Shown piece after piece: positions 23,401 to 33,876 of a DNA stretch of 64,000 bases (positions are counted from its first letter, which is position 1; each line of letters starts with the position of its first letter). Made by a program: the position numbers and the translations under genes. The notes below the pieces were generated by a model, which saw nothing but the letters and a program-made list of their open reading frames with translations, did no database searches and was not told where the DNA came from. The stretch is from Protula sp. h YS-2021. Taxonomy: Eukaryota; Annelida; Polychaeta; Sabellida; Serpulidae. Where the stretch lies: NCBI GenBank assembly GCA_949752745.1, contig OX457026.1, positions 74,464,742 to 74,528,741 of the forward strand, written 5' to 3'.

Positions 23401-24267
23401 TTTAAAGAATTATATACCAAGAAAATATTGTATATTTCGGATATAATGAATAAGGATGGGTCAATTATGTTACCGCTAGAAATAAAAAAGAGGTTTGATT
23501 GTAAAATAAATGTCTTAAATCTATTCAGCCTGGTGGCAGCAATTCCGCAAAAATGGAAAAGTGCATTGGCACTAGATACAACAAAAATTATAAGTAGTAA
23601 AAAAGATGTTGATATTATGTTTACATCTAAATTTTATAACTCAGTGATATCCAAAATATGCTCTAAATTAATATATTGGAACCTAGTTAGACTTCAGGAA
23701 GCTACACCAAGCTGTATAGAAAGGTGGAAAAATGAAAATATATGTATGACTGATTGTGAATTTAAGGAAATCTTTGGTAAGACGAAATATTTGACAAGAA
23801 ATGTTCGAGACAGTATGTTAAACTATAAAATTATGCATAAAAACTATGCATCAAATTATATTGTTGCAAAATTTGACCCGACGGTCGCATCAAATTGTCA
23901 GAATTGTAAAGTGAAGAATGATATCATGCATATGTTTATCCTCTGTTCAAATTTAACTTTATTCTGGAAATTATTAGAAAACTTTATAAATAATAACATT
24001 ATGATAGAAGCCAGTATCGCTCTATCGAAAAGAATGAAACTTTTGGGAATTATTCGAAGCGATAACTTAGGGGAGAGAAGTTATATGGTTGATTTCATTC
24101 TTCTGCAAGCAAGATTATTTATTCATCGTTGCAAACTCAACAGTAGAGAAGTGTACTTTATTGAATACCTTAAATTTCTAAAACCTAAAGTATACTTTGA
24201 ACGAATTTTAAACAAAACAAATATATCTATATGCCAAGCTTTAGAAAAAATTGACCAGTTTTTATAG
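20455..24267 (+). CDS. LINE ORF2: APE endonuclease, reverse transcriptase, C-terminal zinc knuckle
   Basis: An uninterrupted 1270-aa protein, the usual size for L1/Tx1-type ORF2. Residues 1-250 form an apurinic-like endonuclease: SQNCRGL (9-15), LQETH (41-45), GGDLNAIL (152-159), FRSDHSAI (238-245). The RT spans about 480-760: GTDGL (487-491), RLIPKKG (530-536), NWRPITLLN (544-552), AFIDFEKAFDKLDW (611-624), GVRQGDPLSALL (670-681) and LLADDTTL (713-720) with both catalytic aspartates. A CCHC knuckle sits at C1148, C1151, H1159, C1164. Family knowledge: the endonuclease nicks target DNA and the RT primes from the nick. All key residues I can check are present, so the protein may be active. Confidence 0.93.
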   Translation: MATKLTFFSQNCRGLRNKQKRNETLHFIRYHPKGEFDIIMLQETHSCTSEEKLWKSEWDCYSRGDEIIFSHGTTSSKGVLTIIRKRLIVNMLNYKTDSTGRYVLIDININELQYCILNLYAPNLEFQINQVNFWEEIYSLLANRRYAKLILGGDLNAILDGELDRSPQSFTKFRGVEKLLQLCDDFNLVDLWRVKNGKTCRFTWRRLHPSLTQSRLDYWLTSSSINFDLNYIDIVPGFRSDHSAIILKICVSDENLKRGPGWWKFASYLLQDHNYVALIKNIIADQRQFTSSNPHTDWEYLKHLIRKESIIYSKNKSKQEKIEKQNLYNKLNVLETEIASKSKSRTSEEIQFEIESVRIDLETLERTESYGYYLRSKAYFLEFDQRNSSLFFNLEKQNYEQKKITRLVGMNGEEIITPNAILSETARFYERLFDKDPKVSNIFYSDFFKIDSIPQINCEDKVMLNKDLTKEELYESVKLMDINKTPGTDGLTKEFYLFFWNEISDYLLHSYKYSFHCEYLSCEQKRGIIRLIPKKGKDLTELKNWRPITLLNTDTKILTNCLAKRFQIILSKIIATDQNGFIKNRFIGYNIRTSIDCIDYLNRKNKEGILAFIDFEKAFDKLDWNFIDKCLEAFNFGSNIREWIKVVYTDIESCTINNGNSSKYFKVRNGVRQGDPLSALLFIIAVEILAIAIRTNKHIAGIKHNDFETKISLLADDTTLIVSDIISLRNALNVLTLFYFTSGLKINYEKSEILQIGRPKIHFPKWKPFRLKWTTGDVKSLGIRYFNDVDSIYNINLKDKINDFKGTLQRWKYFHVTLSGKITIIKNLALPKIIYATNSLYTPPWFTEEIQHLIENFIWSGKPPRIQRLVLIQDYKDGGLRHLDYFSFLKAQKIMWIKRLFNRTKSFSIEFIREYLPDSLKFSEILSLSLNTKKLHLEMPNFYKEIFHYWFSAKSEPVTAVDIANQCLWYNRYIQIGNSTVFFKELYTKKILYISDIMNKDGSIMLPLEIKKRFDCKINVLNLFSLVAAIPQKWKSALALDTTKIISSKKDVDIMFTSKFYNSVISKICSKLIYWNLVRLQEATPSCIERWKNENICMTDCEFKEIFGKTKYLTRNVRDSMLNYKIMHKNYASNYIVAKFDPTVASNCQNCKVKNDIMHMFILCSNLTLFWKLLENFINNNIMIEASIALSKRMKLLGIIRSDNLGERSYMVDFILLQARLFIHRCKLNSREVYFIEYLKFLKPKVYFERILNKTNISICQALEKIDQFL

Positions 24268-24537
24268 TTGATTTTTTTTCTCTTCCTTCCGCGCTTTTTT
24301 TTTTCTGTCTTCAACCACTGCTAATATGCTAATATACTATTTTTGCATAATGTTCATTCTTATTATCAGCCGCTAGATTGAAACTTGAGTTCAGTTGATT
24401 AGAAAGTATTTGGCAAGAGTATAAAAAAAGCACTTGTTCTCCTTAACAGCATAAAAAAAAAAAATTATCACTATGTTTGCGTTGCTATAACTTGATATGT
24501 ATGAGTCTGAAGATATATACTGGAATGAAGTGATAAT

Positions 24538-24556
24538 AAAAAAAAAAAAAAAAAAC
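24538..24556 (+). repeat. Poly(A) tail of the L1-like LINE
   Basis: A run of 19 A following 'gtgataat', 271 bases after the ORF2 stop. It marks the likely 3' end of the insertion. No clear target duplication was matched because the 5' end is undefined. Confidence 0.65.
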
Positions 24557-25740
24557 TTATTTTTTACAATTCTTTTAAACATTTTCTACACTTGATATCT
24601 GCGTCAAAAATACTAAAAGCACACTTTATGTTAAAACAAAGAACTGAGCCGTGAGAAATACAATAAAATAAATATACATAAAATAACAACTCTCGTGATT
24701 AGTGGTTTAAATAAAAAAGAATATAAATATAAAAAATTATCTCAAAAGTGCGGGTTTTTTTTTTTGGCAATCTATGCACAATTCCACAGCCATTTGCAGT
24801 AACTGATTTTCTTTGATTTGTAATCAAACAAAAAATGGTATCAATCTATTGTTTACAAATCATCTACGTTTTAAACAATTATTGGGAGATTACAACTGGT
24901 ACTAATTGGTTTGAATATGATTAGAATTTACAGAAAATATTTATGAATGACCATCCAAGGTTTCGACGAAAAGGATTCTGTCAGGAAACAAAACTCTTGT
25001 GGAAGCTAATGTCCTCACAATTCTTTGTTTGATCTGCCATCAACCTTCTTTTCATGCTTTATTTTTTACTACAGAGCAATTAGAAACTTGCTTATTTCGA
25101 ATCTTTTTGCATAATTCAAGTACACATTTGATATAGATTCGAGAAACCATAGTTTCATATTCTGTGTTTTTTCACGTATAAGAATAAACGTCATTTATAA
25201 ATTTGCTTGAATTTTATTTTTTTATTCTGATTTTTCTGTTTCCCGTGTTATTTTGTTCGAATCCATCAGCGAGTTTTGGGCAAGAGGCATTTAAGTGCAA
25301 TTCGGGAATAACTCTGAGGCTGTTATTATTTTTAAACCAGTTTATCAGAAATGAGGAAAAGGCGTTTTGCAAGCTGATTGTTCGTTCTGGTAAGAATAAA
25401 ATCCCACCTATTTGTTCAAGATATTACTCTCAACAAATTTGCAAACGCAACGCACATTTTGTGCGTTATTTTTTTTTTACATAGTCGGATTCCAATCACT
25501 TCCCATATTTGAATATGCTCACAATTAAGGTGTTAATTGAATCTGTCAAACTTTTGTGGCTAATACTCAATTACCGGGAATTAAAGGCCGCGGAGCGCTA
25601 GTAACCCCTTTGCCTCATCTATTGCACACTGAAGCAAAATTGAACATACACGGTTTAAATCAGAAATCATAGTCGGCACGTTGTACGAAGTTTCTGGTAA
25701 GCCTAAGTAATGTCAATACTGACCGCAGTCGCGATCCTCT
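24557..25740. other. AT-rich intergenic DNA, nothing recognised
   Basis: No coding region, repeat pair or known element seen. It has several A or T runs. Confidence 0.55.
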
Positions 25741-25741
25741 A

Positions 25742-26577
25742 AATTGAAAATCTGGCCTCAGTGTCGCTAGAGCTTTTGGAGTGCACAAATTCACAGCGAC
25801 ACGCCTTATAACGCGTATAGCGGGTTACTACACCCAGGCTGAACCAAACAACACGTCTGTCACATGTCCGGAATCGCTTTTCTTCGGGCAGCAGTTACTG
25901 CCAGACAGACTCCTGGAACCCACAATAATCGTGTTTGTAGCCAGACTGTGAGAAACCGGCTCCGTCGATACGCCGCCCCATGTCGAGGATTGCTGGTAAC
26001 CCCTGCGCAAAGGCGCGCACGACTTCAGTGGGTCAATGCTCATCTCCACTGGACAAACAATGGAACCAAGTCCTTTTTACCGATGAATTGGGCTTTAGCA
26101 TGAAGCGCTTGGTGCCGAACGGATGAGCGCCTTAGAAATCGATGGGCCAGTCAAAGTATGGCAGTTTAGGCAGGTATATCGGTCGCTCATTGCACTGAAC
26201 TCCGTTTTGTCAAAGGCATTCTTAAAGCTGAACAGTATCGAAAACAAATTTTGGAGCCATCGGCAGTCCCTGTTAGGGGTCAAAATGGTCTAATTGTACA
26301 GCAGACAACGCACGTTCTCATTCCGCGAGAGCTCCGCCGCAGTATCTTTAAGCGGGAAACGTCCGGGTCTTGCCCTGGCCCGCTTTTTTCGCCGGAACCT
26401 TCGAACACGCGTGGGATATGCTTGGAAAAGCCGCACGCGATCGCAAACATCCAGCTGAGACATTGCCAGAACTCATACAAGAGTTTGTGGAGGAGTGGAA
26501 TCGCATTCCACTTGACAAAATACAGAATTTGACCAGTTCCATGCGGAGAACGCACTCGATACTGAGAGCGTATATTT
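25742..26577 (+). pseudogene. Tc1-like transposase, degraded
   Basis: Pieces of a Tc1/mariner transposase lie in order in shifting frames: a helix-turn-helix part (VARAFGVHKFTATRLITRI, from about 25764), then TPGTHNNRVCSQTVRNRLRR (about 25912-25971), LQWVNAHLHWTNN (about 26026-26064), and the C-terminal PWPAF...AWDMLGKAARDR and LPELIQEFVEEWNRIPLDK (about 26373-26520), ending at 26577. The stretch with the first two catalytic aspartates is disrupted by stops and shifts. The terminal repeats were not identified. Dead copy. Confidence 0.82.
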
Positions 26578-26654
26578 AATTCAGTGTGACATTGTCGCTT
26601 TTCACGTAAAGCCGATTTTGCTTTCAGAAACAGAGAACTTAACATTCAGTTACT

Positions 26655-27172
26655 AAACTAGAACCTAATTTCGCTAGCGAAATGTTAAACACTTGACAAA
26701 AATTAAAACGCAAAAATACTTCCTTCAATGGGTTATTTCTTGAATAATATATTGCAAACAACACAGCTTGAATACGTCTTATAAGCCAAGTAGTGTTTGG
26801 TTTATTTTGGCTTAAGGTTTTATTGACTGAGCAGGCACACGCCGTGTTATCTATTTACGCAGTGAGAGCTCGCACAAAGCTCAGCAACTGTGTGCTCTGT
26901 GATGTACGTTAAATGGTCTGCATTTACTTGCAAAAATACACTCTTTTCAAATGGCGTTTTAACAAAGAAAACGAAATCGAAGACGAAAATAAAAAGTGTC
27001 ATGCACACGTTCATATCAAGTTCTTCCCAAGTCCCGAGTTTCGTGGCCCTAGGGCCCTTAGTGCAAGTGGACTAGATGACACAAGAAATCTGATCACTGT
27101 GAAGAAAAAAAGATATCAACGGCTGCTCGCACAAATTCATATAGCCCTTGCAAGCCAAAGGCTTGTCAAGTG
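26655..27172 (-). repeat. Short interspersed hairpin-ended repeat, copy 3
   Basis: Same family and orientation as 10155-10716, directly after the Tc1 remnant. It starts aaactagaac and the TTTCGCTAGCGAAA palindrome (about 26669-26682), and ends with hairpin CAAGCCAAAGGCTTG (27151-27165) and TCAAGTG. Sequence just outside both ends differs from the other copies, which sets the family ends within a few bases. Confidence 0.65.
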
Positions 27173-29612
27173 CCAAAATATGTAGTTATATTGAAGCTTA
27201 ATTTTTTTCACATAATACATTTTTTGGGTTTCAAAGTTGCGTTTTTATATTTGTTGAGTATACTTATAAAGTCAGTACATGTTATTCCTGTATGGATTCG
27301 CCATAGCTGTAGAAATCTCAAGGCTTTATTCTGGCCAACAACATTTATTGCCTTCAAAGCCCTCTATCAAAGTCACCCATAAGTGTTGAATGCTTAACTT
27401 TAGGCGATCTTGCTTTCCACATAAACTGCATTTAGTTTTGTTGAATGTGGTGCTTTGTGTTAAGGCGTGATTCCAAAACCGCTAAAATATGAACAAACCG
27501 AGACAGTACGAAAATGCTTGTTGTCATATTTTGTTGCAAATGCTCAGTTCTCTTTGTAAATACACATCAAGTTTTAATCTTTTTTGTCTGAATATATTCT
27601 TAACGATTGGGGAGGTATAAGTTTGTATGGGGAGAAATCCCCCCGAGGAAACGACGACCTGGAGAAAATTTACTTTATTTTTGTCAACTATGAGAAGACC
27701 GCCTAGAATTTTGCTATGCCCGGAGAAAATCCGCCACCCTATCCAAATTAATTTCTTAAGGGAGTATTCAGTCTTGCTGCTAATGTTTCAGATTTAATAT
27801 TTCTCTCAGCTTGCGAAATAATCCAGCAAGAGAAATCGCCAAAGGCCCTATCATATCAAATGGCTGTCAGTCCTGAAAGAAACCTCTATTCGTCTCCAAC
27901 AACAAGAGAAAATTAACTCCCCAGTGATTACAAAGAAAGATCAATGACAATCATGAAATAAAAAGGGGGCTTACAGATTGTGTTTTCGTCAGAAGATATG
28001 AGGGATTTTTTATTCGATGCGCTCTGCAACAGGAGAGTATTGTTGGTGATTAGAATGATCCATTCCTTCATTATGGTATATGAGAACAAAAATTTAATTA
28101 AGGGATGGAGGGTACCTGGAGCTATTGACAAATACGAGTTGTCATATAGTGGCGCCAACCCTGTTCGCAGAGGACGAATGAATGAGTTGAGCTGTATTGC
28201 TATCAAAAAATAAAATAACTAAATAAAGAAAATGGCGGAATTAACAAAGCCCTATAAATGCAAACTATACGCAATAACCTGGAAATAACTATTATCCCTG
28301 TCATGCCTCGTTTGGTGTGTCAAGCAGGGTTTTACTTTAGCCATTGCAAACATAAAGGGTTGGTAAGGATCGACTTCCGAAAATAAATTTAATTTTAGTG
28401 ACTTTTAATCAGGAATTTCAAAGAAAATGTTTTCTAACAGAAACGGTAATTGTGTGTGCATGTGTGTGTTTGAGGTTGTCGGGTAGGGGGGGGGGGGGGG
28501 GCGTACTTGATAATATACCCCGCATCGCTGCAATCCTGTGGTCCTCGGTATCAAATTAACTAGGCTTGAGGTGAGAAGATTATCGCTTATGGCCTGTACT
28601 AGAGAATGGTTAGACAAATTATCACAAATTAAAAGTTGACTAAAATTTGAAGAAAGTTTCCCTTCTACCCCTTGAAACACTAAAATATGTGAATAAAATA
28701 GTGCATCCAGTATTTTTTTTATTCCAGTGTCTCGCAATGCTTCGCCTATGTCTAAATGATGTTTTCCTCTTCAGTGTTATTGCATACATATTGGGAGAGC
28801 AACGTTGTAAAGAAGTCGGGAGAACGATGCTGTGTTTGGGTCGAGAAGCTTAATTTATTTATAGTTGTTGAGAGAAGGACATTGTGTGGGGTTCGGAGGG
28901 CAATGATTTATAGATGTAGGATGAACGACGCTTGCTGAAGTTTGGAGGGTAACGATTGTAGACTTTGGAAGAACGACTTCGCGTAGGGATCCGGACGGTA
29001 ATGATTTTTAGATCTATTGGTGGTGCAGCTATTTAACAGGCAACGTTTCTGTGAGATTCCGTAGCAGGAAGCATTTCTTACCACAGCGGCTTCTCCTCGC
29101 ACAGTAGAGCATGTACCGTCATATTACAGGAAAGGTTTACCAAAAATCGTGTTAATGATCTGATGGAATCTTTTTTCTTTTATATTTCAAGTAATATGCT
29201 TGGTGTTTTGTGCTTTTGTGTTGTTTTAGCGTTTTTGAGAGCGACGTAGTAATCAGGCTTGTCAGGATGTTTGCTCTCACGAACCTCATACAGCATCACT
29301 TGTAGCACAGATGCCTTTCACAATCCTTACACAGCAAATTCGATGCAACTCTTTTTTTCTTGTCCGGAATAATTTAGCATGGGATGGATATTGCCATTCT
29401 GTTACGAGAAACCAAAAATATACTAAGCATCAAGAAAAGGCTAGCATTTTTTGGTGGAGCTACTTCGTGACTTCAGTTATAACATGCACAGAATGAGTCA
29501 TATGTACCACCACACAAAAAATAATATATGAATTTTACATTCTCTAACCACGCAAAAACAGGCGAAGTCGTAGTACCGGAAAGTATCTAAGAGGGAAAAA
29601 TTCCAGGATGTG
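27173..29612. other. Intergenic DNA, no gene seen
   Basis: No recognisable coding sequence. It holds a G run at 28487-28501 and a loose, degenerate repeat of about 50-60 bp between 28795 and 29010 (phrases such as 'gagaacgatgc', 'gagggcaatga', 'gagggtaacga'). Confidence 0.55.
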
Positions 29613-29618
29613 TAAATA
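29613..29618. repeat. Left target-site duplication TAAATA
   Basis: TAAATA directly precedes the terminal AGTAGTAGGG of the large element and recurs at 41836-41841 just after its other end. Confidence 0.75.
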
Positions 29619-29652
29619 AGTAGTAGGGAAATGGGTGTTCTGGAACAGGAAG

Positions 29653-29811
29653 TGACGTCATACTGACGTCATGTGGTGTTCCAGAACCATCATGGGGTTT
29701 CTGGACCAGTTTTTTGGATAGCGCGGGCCTGTTGGAATGGCGTCATAATGACGACGTGATGACGTTACGATGACATCATACTGACGTCATAATGACGTCA
29801 TAATGACGTCA
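29653..29811 (+). promoter_or_regulatory. TGACGTCA (CRE-type) boxes, 11-bp spacing
   Basis: Perfect TGACGTCA occurs at 29653 and 29664, then at 29782, 29793 and 29804, each neighbour exactly 11 bp apart, close to one helical turn. TGACGTCA is the classical CREB/ATF site. The right TIR keeps diverged versions (41682-41715 and 41783-41800). Confidence 0.7.
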
Positions 29812-29814
29812 CAA

Positions 29815-29842
29815 CCCTAAGCGGCATAACCCTAACCCTAGA
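29815..29842 (-). repeat. Telomere-like TTAGGG motifs, left TIR
   Basis: CCCTAA, then CCCTAACCCTA, within 28 bp, mirrored at 41653-41686 in the right TIR (GGTTAGGGTTATG and TTAGGGTTATG). Too short to be a telomere array. Confidence 0.6.
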
Positions 29843-29849
29843 CCATAGA

Positions 29850-30000
29850 GTGCATTATGAATGTGTTTTATGAATGAGTACGAGATGAATGTGTTATGAA
29901 TGAGTACGTGATGAATGTGTTATGAATGAGTACATTATGAATGAGTACATTATGAATGTGTATGATGAATGTGTGTTATGAATAAGTGCGTGATGAATGT
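29850..30000 (+). repeat. ATGAATG(A/T)GT short repeats
   Basis: A loose repeat of about 11-24 bp units (ATGAATGTGTTATGAATGAG and variants), mirrored at 41490-41645 in the right TIR. Confidence 0.7.
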
Positions 30001-30049
30001 ATGCGTTATAAGGTTATGCGATTTGGTTACATACCATGGACTAGGTTGC

Positions 30050-30135
30050 CCATACCTTGGCTCGAACCACCAACTTTCCTGCCATGGGTCCGGCCAGGAG
30101 TCTGACGCTCTACCACCTGAGCTATCCCGGACTTA
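30050..30135 (-). other. tRNA-like Pol III promoter sequence, left TIR
   Basis: Read on the minus strand it has a tRNA A box, TAGCTCAGGTGGTAGAGC (30124-30107), and a B box, GGTTCGAGCC (30068-30059). The anticodon arm and acceptor stem do not fold as a normal tRNA: the 3' strand of the acceptor is missing and the middle has CCTGG...CAGG instead. It points outward to the element end. It resembles the head of a tRNA-derived SINE. Confidence 0.7.
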
Positions 30136-30191
30136 ACCAGAATGATTGTGAAAACATGCCATATAAGGATATAATGCACACATTCATATCT

Positions 30192-30221
30192 GTTCTAGAA
30201 CTGTCACGACAGTTCTAGAAC
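30192..30221. promoter_or_regulatory. Perfect 14-bp hairpin with TTCTAGAA cores, left TIR
   Basis: Arms GTTCTAGAACTGTC and GACAGTTCTAGAAC with a 2-base loop. Each arm itself contains TTCTAGAA, the half-site pair of heat-shock elements. More TTCNNGAA copies sit nearer the end (TTCTGGAA at about 29639, TTCCAGAA at about 29679). Confidence 0.65.
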
Positions 30222-30726
30222 GCCCTATCACGTCATTATGACGTCATTATAACCCCTCCAAGCACATACTATGTGACAGGCTATTTGCACATGTGGCTGT
30301 AAGCATAATCTATATTTTAGTAAATTTTGAAAAAAAGATAACTTTCAGCATGTTCAACCTATTTGAATGAAAATTTTACCGTTTGGTCCAGTTTTATTTC
30401 TAGTTTTAACATAAAGTAGTCACAGGCTATTTGTACATGTGGCTGTAAGCATAATGTATATTTTAGTAATTTTGAAAAAAAAGTAGATAACTTTCAGCGT
30501 GTTCAACCGATTTGAATGAAAATTTTACCGTTTGATCCAGTTTTATTTCTATTTTTGGCATAAAGTGGTCACAGGCTATTTGCACAGGCGGCTGTAAGCA
30601 CTTTGTGGAGCACACCCATTCAAAGATGTGTTCGAATGGCAAGCCCCCCCATTCAAACATGTGTTGGAATGGCAAGCCCCATTCCAAGGACGTGTTCGAA
30701 TTATTCTTTGGAACATATTACGTCAT

Positions 30727-30926
30727 GGTATTGTTTAGCAAGTTGTTTAACAATTGTTCAACAAATTGTTTAACAAGTTGTTCAACATGTTGTTCAACAT
30801 GTTCAACAACATGTTCAGCAACATGTTCAACAACATGATCAACATGTTCAACATGTTCAGCATGTTCAACATGTTCAACCACATGTTCAACATGTTCAAA
30901 ATGTTCAACATGTTCAACAACATGTT
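30727..30926 (+). repeat. ATGTTCAAC array, first half of the left TIR array
   Basis: Degenerate tandem repeat of ATGTTCAAC and ATGTTCAACAAC, rich in the palindromes CAACATGTTG and ACATGT. It continues at 38430-38710 after the BEL insertion and is mirrored at 40655-40900. Open frames here (Met-Phe-Asn repeats) are a by-product of the 9- and 12-bp periods. Confidence 0.85.
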
Positions 30927-31338
30927 TGTGGGATAAATGGAATCAAAATGATTCTGTCTTAGTAGTTTTGCAACGGAGTTAAATTCAAATTGAATCTAAA
31001 TCAGATAGAGTGTTTATTTCGCCACAAACTCTTCCAGAAGATCAGACCCATACCAAAACTCGTACAAAATTAATGATTGAACCAAGACAGAATGCCCGCC
31101 CGAACACGTGGCATTCTTTATATATTAACCGATGTCAAACAAGCATAGTGTGAAAAATTGAAAACTATTGACAAGCGCGGCAGAATTGCATATGACAAAT
31201 GGGAAACGCCAGAAATAAAGGGATGTCAGGTACAAAATAAATATCCACGTGGTTGGGGATGTTAACTTAAAAATATATACCACAAATATTTCAATACACA
31301 CAACATTAATAATCAATTAACTCTTCATATTTACTACA
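30927..31338 (-). repeat. BEL 3' LTR
   Basis: 412 bp, nearly identical to 38026-38429 except for an 8-bp stretch (near 31188) missing from the other. A G-rich polypurine tract on the minus strand (about 31339-31347) directly precedes it. Confidence 0.92.
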
Positions 31339-31347
31339 CCGCCCCCT

Positions 31348-32562
31348 AAATGAGAGCTCGCGCGATCGTTTAAACCATTAACAGTAAATATGACAATGTT
31401 GTTCTAAGCATGCAGGCAAGGACCTTCACACCCTTCGACATTTAGAATATTAAACTAACCCGTTATATTCCCCCAATCCCATGTAAGACTTTCACGAAAT
31501 ATTTCTAAGACAAATCGTTAATTCTGATAATGAAGTTAGGTTGAAACATTGCGAAAATTGGAAAACCCGATATTTTGGTGCGGTCTAGCATAGGCACTGT
31601 TCCTTTTCCTATTCGAAGACTAGAAATACAAAAGCATTTCAACGAGCTGCGTTAAGACTTGTGCAAGATCTTTTCCCCACCACTTCAAGCAAAAGAAGTT
31701 TTTTAGTAGAACTTGAAAGCGGAAGTTGAACACAACGGAAGTAATTCATACATGTATTGAAACATTATAAATACTGAATGTACTGTTTATGGACATCAGT
31801 ATGAACAAATCTAAGCATACATGAGGAACATTAGAAACCGTGAAACTATTTACATTATACGCAAAGGGAAACAAATTAATATGTTTATCAGGAAGGAGTT
31901 ATACATTATTACGTTGACACTTCAGAACGTGTGTCATTTTCATACATGAATTTAGAGCAGAAATAACCTGATAATATATTTGTATGTTGAAAATCAGTTA
32001 TTACCGCAGCAAAAGGCTATGAAATAAATCTTTAAAAAATATAAAGAAAAAACTTTTAGCTGTGCATGAACCAGTATGAATACACATGATTATTAGTGAA
32101 TATTATATGACATCAAAATACCAGGGGCACAATTAAACGGGAAAAACGCTAAATTGTGCTTGTGGATAACATCAACAAACCACTTCAGCCCAAACAAGAT
32201 TGAACTTCATAAGGTAAGAAATTACTGTATTCTGTTTATTTTTAATTTCAAGTTACTTTCGTCCAGTAAGCATATATTATTAACGTTTTTATGCATTTTT
32301 GAAACCGACTAAATATGTGCAACACAAACTGATACATGAACATATTAGGCACAGCCTTCTGTGATCGCTTATATGTTCACCACCTTTTAATGACGGCGCC
32401 AGGCTCGCATCATTTTGCAAAAAAAAAATAGCTTCGATCACAAGATTCTAGAAGGCACAGCTTTGTCACAGGGCGTGTCAGGCTGATTGATTTTGTTCGA
32501 ACAACCGCAGATCGAACATGACCATCTCTGCCTCGGTTGACTTGCACCACTCTTCCCGTAGG
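31348..32562 (-). other. BEL 3' region without a recognised gene
   Basis: About 1.2 kb between the integrase stop and the polypurine tract. No envelope-like or other ORF is recognised. Confidence 0.6.
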
Positions 32563-33783
32563 CTAACAATTTCTTGGTGTCACTTCATCCATCACCACAA
32601 CGATATCATCTACGCAGAAATCGCGAGTACTTGCAAGCCACTTTTGACGATGCTGAATTGTAGGTAGGTATTCTCGAATCCAGCGTCGCCAAAACAAATC
32701 AGCCAGGTATTGAGCATGTCTCCACCTCCGGTTGTGTTTGTCCGATTTTATGAAGCGATCTAAAGGGGGAGCTGCATTTCCGCGCAAAAGCAATAAGTGA
32801 TTTGGCGTCAATGGGTCAATGTCATTTGGCTCATTCGAACATCGCGTAATCGGACGATTATTGACGATTGACTCAACCTCACAGAACACCGTCGCTAATC
32901 GCTCATCATCCAGCACAACGTTGCGCGTTATCGCACTCATGACTTTACGAACTGTCCGAATCTGTCTTCCCCATACCCCACCCATGTGGGATGCAGCAGG
33001 TGGATTAATTATCCATTGTATCTGATTATGTTGCAAGTGTTTGTGAAGTTTGTTTGATTCATTCCAGTGGCACATAGCATCAAGGAACTCCCGAGATCCC
33101 CCGGCAAAGTTTGTCCCATTATCTGTACGAACTACTTTAGGGGTACCGCATCTGGAAATGAATCTGATCAGCGCGTTAATGAATGCGTCAGACTCCAATG
33201 ATTGCAGGACTTCAAGATGAATAGCTCGGATGGTCAAACATGTGAAAACGCAGCCGTACCGCTTTTCATGACTTCTGCCCCTTTTTACTAGAAAAGGTCC
33301 AAAGCTGTCGATACCAACGTTCGCAAATGGCGAAACATTCGGTGTAACCCTGTCGGCTGGAAGATTTGACATTCTTTGACTTGTTGCATTACCGTACAAT
33401 CTTTTACATATAACACAGCTGCGCAGGATGTTCTGGATAAGGCGTCTCACCTTCGGTATCCAGTAGCTGGTACGAAGTAGAGACAAGACATATTCAGTTC
33501 CAGAATGTCTGGCTTTTGCTTCATGAATGTAGCGCACAAGTAGCTTCGATACAAAGTGGTCTCTCGGCAGCAGAGTTTGATTTATCGAACCATCCGGGAT
33601 GTTTGCGTGCCGCAATCGCCCACCTAGCCTCAGAATGTCATCAATCAGTACGGGCTCTAGGTAGTATAGTGAACTACCTTTGCTTACATGTTCATTCTTT
33701 TTCAGGTGATTGATTTTCGTTTTGTAGGCAGACCTCTGGACATATTTCACAATTGCACACTCTGCTGTATTAAGCTCTTGCAC
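32563..33783 (-). pseudogene. BEL integrase region
   Basis: 406 aa open. It has the zinc-binding H-H-C-C pattern (HEAKARHSG ... CVICKRL), catalytic aspartates in NVGIDSFGPF and VVRTDNGTNF, then ASHMGGVWGRQIRTVRKV, followed by the C-terminal BEL-type domain ending near DDIVVVMDE. In the third motif the catalytic glutamate position is glycine (GGA codon near 32976), which should abolish strand transfer. The open frame runs on to a normal-looking C-terminus. Confidence 0.88.
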
Positions 33784-33876
33784 TGTAATTAAGCCAAAAC
33801 TTTTCGTCTTCTTTGACTTTAGCCAAAGGATGAACCGTCAAATCCACGTTATTGACCGTTTGAGCTTTAACCAGTC

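Larger units (their letters stand above)
17600..24556 (+). mobile_element. L1/Tx1-like LINE with a NADAR-bearing ORF1
   Basis: ORF1 (17687-19135) and ORF2 (20455-24267) lie on the same strand, followed by a 3' UTR of about 270 bp and a poly(A) run (24538-24556). ORF2 is intact with endonuclease and RT motifs, so the copy may be young. The 5' end is not defined; I place it near 17430-17600, downstream of the MULE remnant. The 1.3 kb between the ORFs (19136-20454) is unusually long for this group and has no recognised content. Confidence 0.75.
29619..30926 (+). repeat. Left TIR, outer part
   Basis: Matches the reverse complement of 41835 down to about 40660. In order inward: TGACGTCA boxes, TTAGGG-type motif, ATGAATG repeats, tRNA-like sequence, hairpin, a stretch duplicated in tandem here (unit about 147 bp, 30274-30600, single in the right TIR), and the start of the ATGTTCAAC array. 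The BEL insertion cuts it at 30926. Confidence 0.85.

Noticed and set aside
26280..26645. Minus-strand ORF of 121 aa
   Set aside because: Shadow of the plus-strand Tc1-like transposase remnant.
28405..28737. 110-aa minus-strand ORF
   Set aside because: No family resemblance, and it runs into a G/C homopolymer and a GT-rich tract.
29815..29842. Telomere or interstitial telomere array
   Set aside because: Only about three TTAGGG units per TIR; too short.
30754..30936. ORFs rich in Met-Phe-Asn
   Set aside because: They come from the 9- and 12-bp ATGTTCAAC repeat period; similar ORFs appear on both strands at 38397-38672 and 40646-40885.
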